The notes under the pieces were generated by a model. That model was not told the origin of the DNA. It searched no databases and worked only from the letters and a program-made list of their open reading frames with translations. DNA of 25,967 bases from RGIG5612 sp045604025 (GTDB lineage Bacteria > Bacillota > Clostridia > Lachnospirales > Lachnospiraceae). A program made the translations under genes and the position numbers. Below, piece after piece: positions 5,447 to 12,962 of this stretch; position 1 is the stretch's first letter; every line of letters starts with the position of its first letter. The stretch spans positions 1-25,967 of the forward strand of contig JAZUNG010000119.1 of the NCBI GenBank assembly GCA_045604025.1. The letters are read 5' to 3'.

Positions 5447-8299
5447 TTATCTGACCAGTGCCTTGCTCCAGTACTCTTTGTCGAAGATGTCGGTGAACCT
5501 GTACAGTACCACCACGCTGCCCTCAGGCAGATATGCGTCTGCGATCTCCATGTTATCGGTAACCGTCATAGGGTTGCCCAACAAATAGCTGTCCTGATAG
5601 TTGCCTTCGTAATCGTAGTAGTCGCAGATGAATTCCAGAGTATCGCCGATGTTCAGCTCTACCAGATTCTTGGCGATGATCGGATCATCTTCCTGGTAAT
5701 CGTAATATGCTCCTGCGATAAATCCGGCGGGATGGTCATTGTCGAATACAAGGATAAGGTCGATGCGGTCCTCTCCGTTCAGGATAGCCGGAACTCTGCC
5801 GGTGATAGTATAGTTGGTGTCGTCATCAACGGTATCCACGCGGAAGTACGGAACGATCTGGCCGTTGATGGACAGCCACAGGTTGCCATCGTCCGCGATC
5901 AGCCTGTCCTCATCATCGAACTCAAACACATTGTCGATACCCAGATTGATAAAGCCCTCACCATCATCATAGAACATATTCAGATCCAGTTCATGAATCA
6001 GTGACCACTCATCCTCTGTCAGGCTCATTCTGAACGAGCCGTCTGTATACTCCTCAAATGTCAGAGCTGAAGGATCCAGGCTGTGCTCAGCGATATACTG
6101 AACCATCTGTTCTTCGGTCATGGACCTTCCGGACAGGAATCCGGTGTTACCGCCTGACAGTCCTGTTATGGAGCTGTATCCACCGCCCAGGAAGCTTCCG
6201 AGCAGCTCACTGATCATGTCGGTCGAACCATAGGAAGAGCTACTCTCATATGATGAACCGTAGGAAGAGCTGCTATCGTATGAGTCATATCCTCCGAACG
6301 ATCCGAACAGTGATCCAAAAGGTGATGAAGTGCCGCCCAGACCAGCCTGACCGCATACCTGCAGGCTTGCGAACGCCTTGATGCACTCTGAGTAATCGTT
6401 GCTCACGCCTATCTGGTTGTATGTATTGGTGACCCTGTCCACATATTTCGCATTCCTGTAAGGGAAGTAGATGGACAGTCCGTAAGCATTGGTCATGCCG
6501 GATGAGGTCTTGTTGTATTTGATTGCGCCGTTCATCGCAACTGCCAGAGCCTTGCCTTCGGCATTGCCTACGTTCTGAGCCAGGTGGATCAGGTCGACCT
6601 GATCGATCCTGGAGCTGCTGGCAAACTCTCTGCTCTGATTGCGCGCATCAGACACTACCTGATAATTGTTCTCTGAGATCATCGAACTGATGGATCTGGC
6701 AAATGCAGCAAATGGCTCTGCAGCCGTTCCGGACAGCTCTGCCAGGTCGGTCAGTGACAGAGTTGCCTTCTGGCCCTGGCACTGTCTTGCGCACATGTAT
6801 ACGAAATCATCAATGATATTCTTGCCTATTTCAGTAGTCGGCATGGAAGTGTTCTGACTGAGTCTGGTCAGCCAGTCTGTGTAATACCAGCCGATACCGG
6901 GCTCGGTCTCTTCAGATGCGATCATGTAGTCTGCATACTGATCGAGCATCAGGGCATTCTCCATGGTTGCCAGCAGACATGTATCGAATCCGATAAAGTC
7001 AAATGTGACTCCACCGTTCTTAAGCGCCTGATTGATGCCTGCCAGACTCATCTGTCCGCTGGATACGAACTTCTCATCGTATCCGTAGCCGCTGACTGAA
7101 CCTGAACCGTGATCCCAGAAGATCAGCTCAAAACGGTTTGCCGGGAATCTGTCTGCAGTCCACTGGATAAATGAAGCCAGTGTGTTGGGGTCTGTCATGG
7201 AGACATTGCCGGCGTTGTCGTTCAGACACATCACGCCACCGTTCTTGACCTGATAGATCTGGTTGGTCCGGTTGCTGATGATATTGTTCTGCCACTTGGA
7301 CGCGCCTCCAGTGTAAACGATCAGATTGACATTGTCGCCGATATTGGCCTGGGTCATCTCCTTGATATCGGTAGAAGCCATACCGCTCTTGCTCTCAAGG
7401 TCAGCACCGCACATATAGACCATGATGGTGACCTGATCTCTTCCTCCGCCCAGGATCTGGGTGCGCTTCGCGCGTGCTCCTGTCGCTACGGAAGTATCGA
7501 GGTCCGCTGTAGCTGCTGCAGTATCTGTCCAGCCTGTGGAATATGAGCCATTACCGGCAAACAGGCTGTCGAAATAGCTGCCATAGGGCTTGTCAGATAT
7601 CTGGCTGCCCTCACTGCTGCCTGAGTTGGAACCGGAATTACTGCCTGAATTGGAACCCGAGTTGCTTCCGGAGTTAGAGCCCGAATTGCTTCCGGAGTTA
7701 GATCCGGAGTTGCTGCCCGAATTGTCGTAATTGTAGCCGCTGTTTCCTGAGTTGGATGGAGTGCCGCTGCATGAACGTCCGAATACCACAAAGATCAGAA
7801 CGATCACAACTACCGCTATGATCAAAAACAGCAGGAGTCTTCCGCGTCCGCCAGAACTGCGCTGCCCTGTGCCCTGCTGACCGCCCTGGGAACCATAAGG
7901 AGGTGTGCCTGAGCCCTGCTGGCCGTACTGGGTCTGCTGGGTCTGTTGATTCTGCTGGAATGACTGCTGAGAGCTCTGCTGGCTGTTGCCTCCGAGACCG
8001 CCGAATATGCTGCCGCTCTGCGGTGGCACATTGTACGAGCCTGTACGCTGTCCACTCTGAGGTGCGTTATATGAGCCCGGTCTGGAACCCTGCTGTGGTG
8101 CGTTATATGAACCACGCTGAGCTCCGCCTGCAGATGAACCCTGCTGAGGCCTCTGCTGGGGAGTGCTCTGGCCCTGCTGCTGTCCCAGTCCGGAAGTTCC
8201 GGTAGGACCTGTTCCCAGCCCCTGTCCACGCTTGAATAATCCGCTGCCCTGGCCGCCTACATTGCGTTCGCGGCCTCTGGGTCTGTTATTTCCCGCCAT
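5447..8299 (-). CDS. Membrane-anchored clostripain-family (C11) cysteine peptidase with low-complexity N-terminus
   Basis: The 950-residue product has four parts. Residues 1-150 are Gly/Gln/Ser/Asn-rich, with three GSYN(A/V)P repeats (about 63-92) and a Gln-rich run (about 106-128). One membrane helix follows (about 155-173, after GRGR), without a cleavable signal, so a type II topology is expected. Then comes a (SGSN)n linker (about 194-228). The peptidase domain starts near 287 (DQVTIMVYMCGADLE) and holds the C11 catalytic His397 in WDHGSG and Cys441 in FDTCLLA. The C-terminal third has a Ser/Tyr/Gly-rich linker and an acidic beta-rich region. Clostripain relatives cleave after arginine or lysine, often after self-processing. 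AGGAGG precedes the ATG, 19 bp after the stop of the 59-aa gene, so the two form an operon. Confidence 0.88.
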   Translation of the reverse strand: MAGNNRPRGRERNVGGQGSGLFKRGQGLGTGPTGTSGLGQQQGQSTPQQRPQQGSSAGGAQRGSYNAPQQGSRPGSYNAPQSGQRTGSYNVPPQSGSIFGGLGGNSQQSSQQSFQQNQQTQQTQYGQQGSGTPPYGSQGGQQGTGQRSSGGRGRLLLFLIIAVVVIVLIFVVFGRSCSGTPSNSGNSGYNYDNSGSNSGSNSGSNSGSNSGSNSGSNSGSNSGSNSGSSEGSQISDKPYGSYFDSLFAGNGSYSTGWTDTAAATADLDTSVATGARAKRTQILGGGRDQVTIMVYMCGADLESKSGMASTDIKEMTQANIGDNVNLIVYTGGASKWQNNIISNRTNQIYQVKNGGVMCLNDNAGNVSMTDPNTLASFIQWTADRFPANRFELIFWDHGSGSVSGYGYDEKFVSSGQMSLAGINQALKNGGVTFDFIGFDTCLLATMENALMLDQYADYMIASEETEPGIGWYYTDWLTRLSQNTSMPTTEIGKNIIDDFVYMCARQCQGQKATLSLTDLAELSGTAAEPFAAFARSISSMISENNYQVVSDARNQSREFASSSRIDQVDLIHLAQNVGNAEGKALAVAMNGAIKYNKTSSGMTNAYGLSIYFPYRNAKYVDRVTNTYNQIGVSNDYSECIKAFASLQVCGQAGLGGTSSPFGSLFGSFGGYDSYDSSSSYGSSYESSSSYGSTDMISELLGSFLGGGYSSITGLSGGNTGFLSGRSMTEEQMVQYIAEHSLDPSALTFEEYTDGSFRMSLTEDEWSLIHELDLNMFYDDGEGFINLGIDNVFEFDDEDRLIADDGNLWLSINGQIVPYFRVDTVDDDTNYTITGRVPAILNGEDRIDLILVFDNDHPAGFIAGAYYDYQEDDPIIAKNLVELNIGDTLEFICDYYDYEGNYQDSYLLGNPMTVTDNMEIADAYLPEGSVVVLYRFTDIFDKEYWSKALVR
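7616..7720 (-). repeat. In-frame 12-bp tandem repeat encoding (SGSN)n linker
   Basis: About nine 12-bp copies encode Ser-Gly-Ser-Asn within the clostripain-like gene just outside the predicted membrane helix. The copies differ by synonymous changes (for example ccgga versus cctga in the complementary reading). The unit length is a multiple of three, so copy-number change would alter linker length without a frameshift. Confidence 0.9.
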
Positions 8300-8318
8300 A
8301 TTTCCTCCTTACATCCGG

Positions 8319-8498
8319 TCAGACCAGTCCGTAGTGCTGCAGAAAGTCGATATATCTGGACTCATTCTGCTGGCAGAATTCCACGAACATGTTGCCGGAA
8401 CTGTAATTGTGACTTTCGCAAAATCTTATATACTCATCCTGGTTGTCATCGCAGAACCAGAACATTGCATCCATATGACTCTGATCATATATATCCAT
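8319..8498 (-). CDS. Small acidic protein (59 aa) with internal duplication, first gene of the protease operon
   Basis: Not recognised as a family. The product has 59 residues, starts MDIYDQSHMD, and has four cysteine-free tryptophan/phenylalanine-rich stretches plus three cysteines (16, 27, 42). It contains two copies of one pattern 26 residues apart: FC-DDNQDE-YI-RF (15-26) and FC-QQNESR-YI-DF (41-52), each after a Met-Phe. The Shine-Dalgarno AGGAGG is ideally placed, an extended -10 promoter lies 32 bp upstream, and the stop is 19 bp before the clostripain-like gene, so it is very likely the operon leader gene. A role in folding, inhibiting or partnering the protease is only a guess from position. 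Confidence 0.8.
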   Translation of the reverse strand: MDIYDQSHMDAMFWFCDDNQDEYIRFCESHNYSSGNMFVEFCQQNESRYIDFLQHYGLV

Positions 8499-8529
8499 CG
8501 CTGTCCTCCTATGGTCACACTTTTGGCAT

Positions 8530-8538
8530 ATTATAACA
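8530..8538 (-). promoter_or_regulatory. Extended -10 promoter of the 59-aa protein/protease operon
   Basis: Minus-strand TGTTATAAT with a consensus -10 at 8530-8535. A TTGCTG lies 19 bp upstream as a weak -35. The start is expected near 8523. Confidence 0.7.
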
Positions 8539-8605
8539 CATCTGAGACTTCTTCCAGCAACAAAATAGCTCAGATCATAAATATCTTCTCACATACACAG
8601 CCAGA

Positions 8606-8614
8606 TGATATAAT
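8606..8614 (+). promoter_or_regulatory. Extended -10 promoter of the lipoprotein gene
   Basis: TGATATAAT with a consensus -10 at 8609-8614 and no clear -35. It is divergent from the protease-operon promoter about 75 bp away, so both could share regulators binding in between. Confidence 0.65.
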
Positions 8615-8682
8615 GAGACAGCTTCATGGCGCTGACATCAGAGCCATATTCAACAGCTAAATACTACACATCGGAGAATAAA

Positions 8683-10503
8683 ATGAGAAGCAGATATATA
8701 CTGATAGTTATGATCCTGGCTGCTGTTCTTGCCCTGGCAGCATGTGGAAGTAAACCGTCTGGAGGCAGTGATGCAACCAGATCCACCTCCGGCAATGCCA
8801 CAGAGGCTGAAACCGAATCCGAGACAGAGACCGAAACTCCCGATCCGCTCGATTACCTGATCGGCTCCCGCATGTGGGTTCGCACTCCTGTCACGGTGTA
8901 TGCCAATGACAAGGATGCACAGATATCAGGTTTCCTGAAGAAAGGAACTGAGCTGCGGGTGACCGGACACAACGCTGCCCTTCCTGACGGGTCTCCTGAT
9001 ATGCTCTCCATCCTCAGCGGCGATGTGAGCGGCTGGGTATATGCAAAGTACCTGGCAGGCAGTGAGGAAGCAGCTCTCGCAGTATATGAGCCTGTTTACA
9101 ATATTCACGCCGGAAGGGAATATACATACGATCTCTATGGCGGCGCGCCTGAGAATCTGGACTGGTATCCCGTGGAGAAGGAAGCATTTCCCGGCAATCC
9201 CATCATTCAGGATGCGCGCACGATGTATTTCTGCGCAGACGTGCTCTACTCGCTGGATGCATTTCTGGAGCTGGCACATGACGTGGGCGTAAATGCGATC
9301 TGCCTGGATATCAAGGACTACAGGCCTATCTGCGGGTTCGATATCTGCAGGGAGATGTCGCCGACATCATACGACATGAGTATGTTTGATATTGAGTATG
9401 TTCAGGAATGTACGGAGCGCATCATGGAAGAAGGCTTCTACCTGATCCTCAGGATCGTGACATTCAATGACGAGCTGTACGGTGAGGACCACCCCGATGA
9501 ATGCATTGACTCGCCTGAAAGCTACATGCTCTGGCCATCCGCTTACGACCGAAACATGTGGTACTACAATGTCGCGATGGCCGAAGAGGCTATCGAGCTC
9601 TTTCATCCCAATGAGATCCAGTTCGATTATGTCAGATTCCCGGAAAGCTCATTTGCGATGAGTGACGCAGGCAATACTGATTTCAAGAATACTTATGATG
9701 AGGAGAAGGCTGAGGCCGTCCAGAACTTCCTGTTCTATGCATGTGACCGCGTGCACAGCCATAGAGTGTATGTGTCTGCAGATGTATTTGCCGAGTGTGC
9801 CAGCGACTATGTGACCGCGTACGGCCAGTACTTCCCCGCTATCTCCAATATTGTGGATGCCATCAGCGCCATGCCTTACACTGACCATTACGGCAGGCAG
9901 GTTGACACCTGGAGCTATCCTTACAGCCTGATCTACAACTGGGCGTGCGATGCCGTGACCCGTCAGACAGAGATAGAAACACCTGCTCAGGTACGCACCT
10001 GGCTGACCGGATACAGCGTGCCCAACTGGGATCCGTACATTCCGTGCGATGCCAGCTATGTTCTGGAAGAGGCACAGGCCCTGTATGACGCAGGCCTGTA
10101 CGACGGATTCCTGCTGTGGAACGGAGCCTCCAGCTATGGCACATACGCAAATATCGATTATGCGTGGAGCTATGATTACATTGCAAATGCCAAGGAGCCC
10201 TATGTACCCGAGCCTCCTACATCCGAGTCCGAGACCGATGAGCCTGAATATGAGCAGGTTGATGGTGATGACTCAGCCGATGAAGCCTACGATGATGGCA
10301 TTGATGAAGGCACAGACGGCGAAGACTATGACGAGGACTCTTACGTCGAGGACAATAATGAAGGTACTGGTAAAGAAGCCTATGACAAAGGGGCTGACGA
10401 AGGAGGTATTGACGAAGGAGCTGCCGACGATAGCGCTGAAGACTCATATGAAGCAGGCGCGGATGAAGAGATTGCCCAGTCCGAAGGCGATGTACATGAA
10501 TGA
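8683..10503 (+). CDS. Lipoprotein with DUF4015-type putative glycoside hydrolase domain and acidic C-terminal tail
   Basis: The chosen start gives a classical lipoprotein signal, MRSRYILIVMILAAVLALAAC, with lipobox cysteine 21, and is preceded by GGAG; an upstream in-frame ATG at 8626 would bury this signal. A Ser/Thr/Glu linker leads to an SH3-like segment (about 65-125). The (beta/alpha)8-like domain carries CLDIKDYRP (about 207-215), YLILRIVTFND, WYYNVAMAEEAIELF and EIQFDYVRFPESS (about 311-323). These are hallmark stretches of the DUF4015 putative glycoside hydrolases (PF13200). The substrate is unknown; a cell-surface polysaccharide is likely. The last 90 or so residues are almost all Asp/Glu/Gly/Ala/Ser/Tyr in loose repeats. 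The final codons overlap the 31-bp repeat array. The protein should be anchored outside the membrane. Confidence 0.85.
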   Translation: MRSRYILIVMILAAVLALAACGSKPSGGSDATRSTSGNATEAETESETETETPDPLDYLIGSRMWVRTPVTVYANDKDAQISGFLKKGTELRVTGHNAALPDGSPDMLSILSGDVSGWVYAKYLAGSEEAALAVYEPVYNIHAGREYTYDLYGGAPENLDWYPVEKEAFPGNPIIQDARTMYFCADVLYSLDAFLELAHDVGVNAICLDIKDYRPICGFDICREMSPTSYDMSMFDIEYVQECTERIMEEGFYLILRIVTFNDELYGEDHPDECIDSPESYMLWPSAYDRNMWYYNVAMAEEAIELFHPNEIQFDYVRFPESSFAMSDAGNTDFKNTYDEEKAEAVQNFLFYACDRVHSHRVYVSADVFAECASDYVTAYGQYFPAISNIVDAISAMPYTDHYGRQVDTWSYPYSLIYNWACDAVTRQTEIETPAQVRTWLTGYSVPNWDPYIPCDASYVLEEAQALYDAGLYDGFLLWNGASSYGTYANIDYAWSYDYIANAKEPYVPEPPTSESETDEPEYEQVDGDDSADEAYDDGIDEGTDGEDYDEDSYVEDNNEGTGKEAYDKGADEGGIDEGAADDSAEDSYEAGADEEIAQSEGDVHE

Positions 10504-10656
10504 TCATTTGCACTGAATTCATTCACATAAATGATTACTTGCACTGATTTCATTCACATGAATGATTACTTGCACTGAATTCATTCACATGAACGATTAC
10601 TTGCACTGATTTCATTCACATGAATGATTGGCTTGCTATGACTTCGTTCACATGAA
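10491..10656 (+). repeat. 31-bp-period array of TTCACATGAA near-palindromes (array A)
   Basis: The 10-mer TTCACATGAA or a close variant starts at 10491 (degenerate, TGTACATGAA), 10522 (TTCACATAAA), 10553, 10584, 10615 and 10647. Spacings are 31, 31, 31, 31 and 32 bp. Each core lies in a 20-bp imperfect dyad (arms ATTCATTCA or similar and TGAATGATT). The stretches between cores are also alike (TTACTTGCACTGA), with GAATTC and GATTTC alternating. The array begins inside the last codons of the lipoprotein gene and fills the gap toward the convergent zinc-ribbon gene. A related array lies at 22136-22302. Confidence 0.92.
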
Positions 10657-10691
10657 TGAAATCCTTGAAATAATAATACTTCACAATGCGC

Positions 10692-10718
10692 ATAAAAAGG
10701 GACCGCAGCTGCGGTCCC
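10692..10718 (-). terminator. Rho-independent terminator of the minus-strand zinc-ribbon gene
   Basis: Perfect 20-bp palindrome GGGACCGCAGCTGCGGTCCC (10699-10718), followed on the minus strand by TTTTTATG. On the plus strand the following sequence (TCATCATTTTAT) is a weaker T-run, so it may also end lipoprotein transcripts. Confidence 0.85.
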
Positions 10719-10783
10719 TCATCATTTTATAGAATATCTGATCTTCAGTTCCTGTAAGATCGGAACATCTGAGCGCCGAATGA

Positions 10784-10999
10784 TCAATCCGGATACTCGC
10801 CAGGTTTGGTGTCGCTGGTATCCATTCTGGCACCACACTCGTAACAATACCTGCGTTTTCCTTTCTCCTCCCAGTAAGCTATATGCTGGGAGCCTCCACA
10901 GAGACTGCACTCAACAAAGGGGATACCGTCGGCATTCAGTTGGACCTTGTTGCCCACCATCACCACTTTCCATCTAGCGACCTTTCCTTCGTTATTCAT
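10784..10999 (-). CDS. Small zinc-ribbon protein (71 aa)
   Basis: The product begins MNNEGKVARWKVVMVGNKV and has a four-cysteine zinc ribbon, C31-x2-C34 ... C52-x2-C55, with glycine after each pair as in zinc knuckles (CSLCGG and CYECGA). The rest is a short beta-rich N-terminus and a polar tail. AAGGAGAG stands 7-8 bp before the ATG and a terminator follows the stop, so it looks like a real, separately expressed gene. Proteins of this size with one ribbon may bind nucleic acid or other proteins; no specific role can be read. Confidence 0.75.
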   Translation of the reverse strand: MNNEGKVARWKVVMVGNKVQLNADGIPFVECSLCGGSQHIAYWEEKGKRRYCYECGARMDTSDTKPGEYPD

Positions 11000-11093
11000 A
11001 ATGCCTCTCCTTTCGTCTTTTTTATTGAATCATTTTACCACAAAGCGCAATATCTGTCATCGAAATATTTGTGAACCCGGGCACGCATTATAT

Positions 11094-11167
11094 AGCCATT
11101 TCACCTTACCGCATAAATGTATCAATAAGACATTAAAAAGCTATTTCACCTTACTGCATATGTGTAT
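11094..11167. repeat. Direct repeat of 29 bp spaced 45 bp
   Basis: Two copies (11094-11122 and 11139-11167) share AGC(C/T)ATTTCACCTTAC(C/T)GCAT followed by a slightly diverged end. They lie between the zinc-ribbon gene and the 3' end of the NhaC-family gene. No dyad or gene was seen in them. Confidence 0.75.
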
Positions 11168-11185
11168 CTGGCGTCTTCACGCCAG
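11168..11185. terminator. Short hairpin immediately after the antiporter stop codon
   Basis: Perfect 7-bp stem CTGGCGT / ACGCCAG with a 4-nt loop, touching the stop codon of the minus-strand antiporter gene. No T-run follows on that strand, so it may stabilise the mRNA end or be a weak terminator. Confidence 0.35.
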
Positions 11186-11186
11186 C

Positions 11187-12836
11187 TTATGCGCTCTGTC
11201 TCTTTCTTCCCAATACCAGCAGGACCACAAACAGTATGGCCAGTGTGGCAGGCATTGCCAGTATGGCTACCGGGCTATTCGCGTAGAATCCGATCACGCC
11301 GGCGATCACGTATCCGACAGCGCATACAGCAGCTACGGTCAGCGCGTATGGCAGCTGAGTCGTAACGTGGTTGATATGGTCACAGTGTGCTCCCGCAGAT
11401 GACATGATGGTCGTATCTGAGATAGGTGAGCAGTGGTCGCCGCAGACAGCACCGGCCAGGCAGGCTGAGATAGCGATGACCAGCATTTCCGAGCCAACCG
11501 GGAATACCGCGCATACGATCGGGATCAGTATGGTAAATGTGCCCCAGCTGGTTCCGGTTGAGAATGCCAGGAATACCGATACGATAAATACGACTGCAGG
11601 CACAAACATCTGGATGGCTGCAGCAGATGATTCGAAGATGTTATGAATGAAGCTGGCTGCTCCCAGAAGACCTGTCATTCCTGACAGATTCCAGGACAGG
11701 ATCAGGATGATCATAGGCGCGCACATGCTTCTGAAGCCGGCAGCAAATGACTCCATGAACTCCTTGAACGGCATGACACCCCTGGCCATATACAGCCAGA
11801 ATGTGATCAGCACTGTGATCAAAGTACCCATGACCAGACCGGTAGCGGAGTCAGCATTTGCAAATGCGTCCCTGAGGCTCTCACCCTGGAAGAGACCGCC
11901 CGTATATGCCATGCCCAGGATACATGTAACGATCAGGACCACAACAGGGATGACCAGGTTGGAGAGCTTGCCCTCGCGGTCAGCGCCTTCCTTTTCTTCC
12001 TCTGCATAAGGTCTTTCGGCTGTGGTAAAGATGTCACCCTTGATGGCGTTCTGCTCGTGAATGCGCATTGCGCCGAAGTCCAGTTTCCTGGCTACCACGA
12101 TGAACAGCATAAAGAGTGTACCCAGGGCATACAGGTTGTAGGGGATCGCACGGATGAACATGTTAAAACCGTTGATGCCCAGGTCTTCGGGAACTGCATA
12201 GCTGACTGCTGCAGCCCAGCATGAAATAGGTGCGATGATGCATATAGGCGCAGCTGTTGCGTCCAGCAGATACGCCAGCTTGGCTCTGGACACGTTGTGG
12301 GAGTCAGTGATCGGTCTCATGACAGAACCTACTGTCATGCAGTTGAATCCGTCATCAACGAAGATCAGGATGCCCATGAAAATGGTGGCGATCTGAGCTC
12401 CTACTCTGCTCTTGATATGTGTCTGGGCCCATCTGCCGAATGCTCTGGCTCCGCCTGAGCGGTTCATCAGAACGACCAGTGTGCCCAGTAATGTTACGAA
12501 TACCAGGATGCTCGCATGTGAGATATCGGTCAGGTTGGTGACCAGACCGCCTGACTCGTCATACAGGATGGTCTTCAGAGCCAGCTCTCCGTTGCCTCCG
12601 GCATACAGGAGTGCTCCGACCACGATTCCTATGAACAGCGAGCTGTACACTTCCTTGGTGATCAGCGCCAGAACGATGGCGACAACCGGCGGTACCAGCG
12701 CAAATACAGTCGAATACAGCGCGGGTTCGTAGTCCTCTCCTACCTGTCCCTGAGTGAAGAACATTGCCACTATGAGGGCGATAACACCAAGCGCGGCAAT
12801 GCAGCTTAATATGATCCTTTTCTTCCTTTTTTCCAT
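11187..12836 (-). CDS. NhaC-family Na+/H+ antiporter
   Basis: The 549-residue polytopic membrane protein has about 12 hydrophobic segments. Stretches typical of the Na_H_antiporter (NhaC, PF03553) family include FVDDGFNCMTVGSVMRPITD (about residues 160-179), LDATAAPICIIAPISCW, AFSTGTSWGTFTILIPI and CGDHCSPISDTTIMSSAGA near the C-terminus. Members exchange cytoplasmic cations for protons, or in some branches organic acids or amino acids, so the substrate is not certain. A charged cytoplasmic loop lies near residues 265-290. It has its own promoter 59 bp upstream of the ATG and a GGAATGAG ribosome site, so it seems to be a single-gene unit. Confidence 0.9.
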   Translation of the reverse strand: MEKRKKRIILSCIAALGVIALIVAMFFTQGQVGEDYEPALYSTVFALVPPVVAIVLALITKEVYSSLFIGIVVGALLYAGGNGELALKTILYDESGGLVTNLTDISHASILVFVTLLGTLVVLMNRSGGARAFGRWAQTHIKSRVGAQIATIFMGILIFVDDGFNCMTVGSVMRPITDSHNVSRAKLAYLLDATAAPICIIAPISCWAAAVSYAVPEDLGINGFNMFIRAIPYNLYALGTLFMLFIVVARKLDFGAMRIHEQNAIKGDIFTTAERPYAEEEKEGADREGKLSNLVIPVVVLIVTCILGMAYTGGLFQGESLRDAFANADSATGLVMGTLITVLITFWLYMARGVMPFKEFMESFAAGFRSMCAPMIILILSWNLSGMTGLLGAASFIHNIFESSAAAIQMFVPAVVFIVSVFLAFSTGTSWGTFTILIPIVCAVFPVGSEMLVIAISACLAGAVCGDHCSPISDTTIMSSAGAHCDHINHVTTQLPYALTVAAVCAVGYVIAGVIGFYANSPVAILAMPATLAILFVVLLVLGRKRQSA

Positions 12837-12894
12837 AATCTCATTCCAATCTTGTATTAGCCTTAGATGATCTTAAATAGTTACAAGTGGTTAA

Positions 12895-12923
12895 ATTGTA
12901 ACATATGTTAAGGAGCTTGTCAT
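12895..12923 (-). promoter_or_regulatory. Sigma-70 promoter of the NhaC-family gene
   Basis: Minus-strand -35 ATGACA (12918-12923) and -10 TACAAT (12895-12900), 17 bp apart, between the mog-like gene and the antiporter. Confidence 0.7.
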
Positions 12924-12962
12924 TAATTTTAATTTAGCTCAATCTAATGCAACTCGAGCAAG

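Noticed and set aside
5441..6004. 187-residue plus-strand frame
   Set aside because: It lies opposite the clostripain-like gene's C-terminal region and has no family resemblance or ribosome site.
10491..10656. CRISPR array
   Set aside because: Repeats of 20 bp or so are 31 bp apart, leaving only 11-bp gaps that are themselves alike in array A; no cas genes or leader are present.
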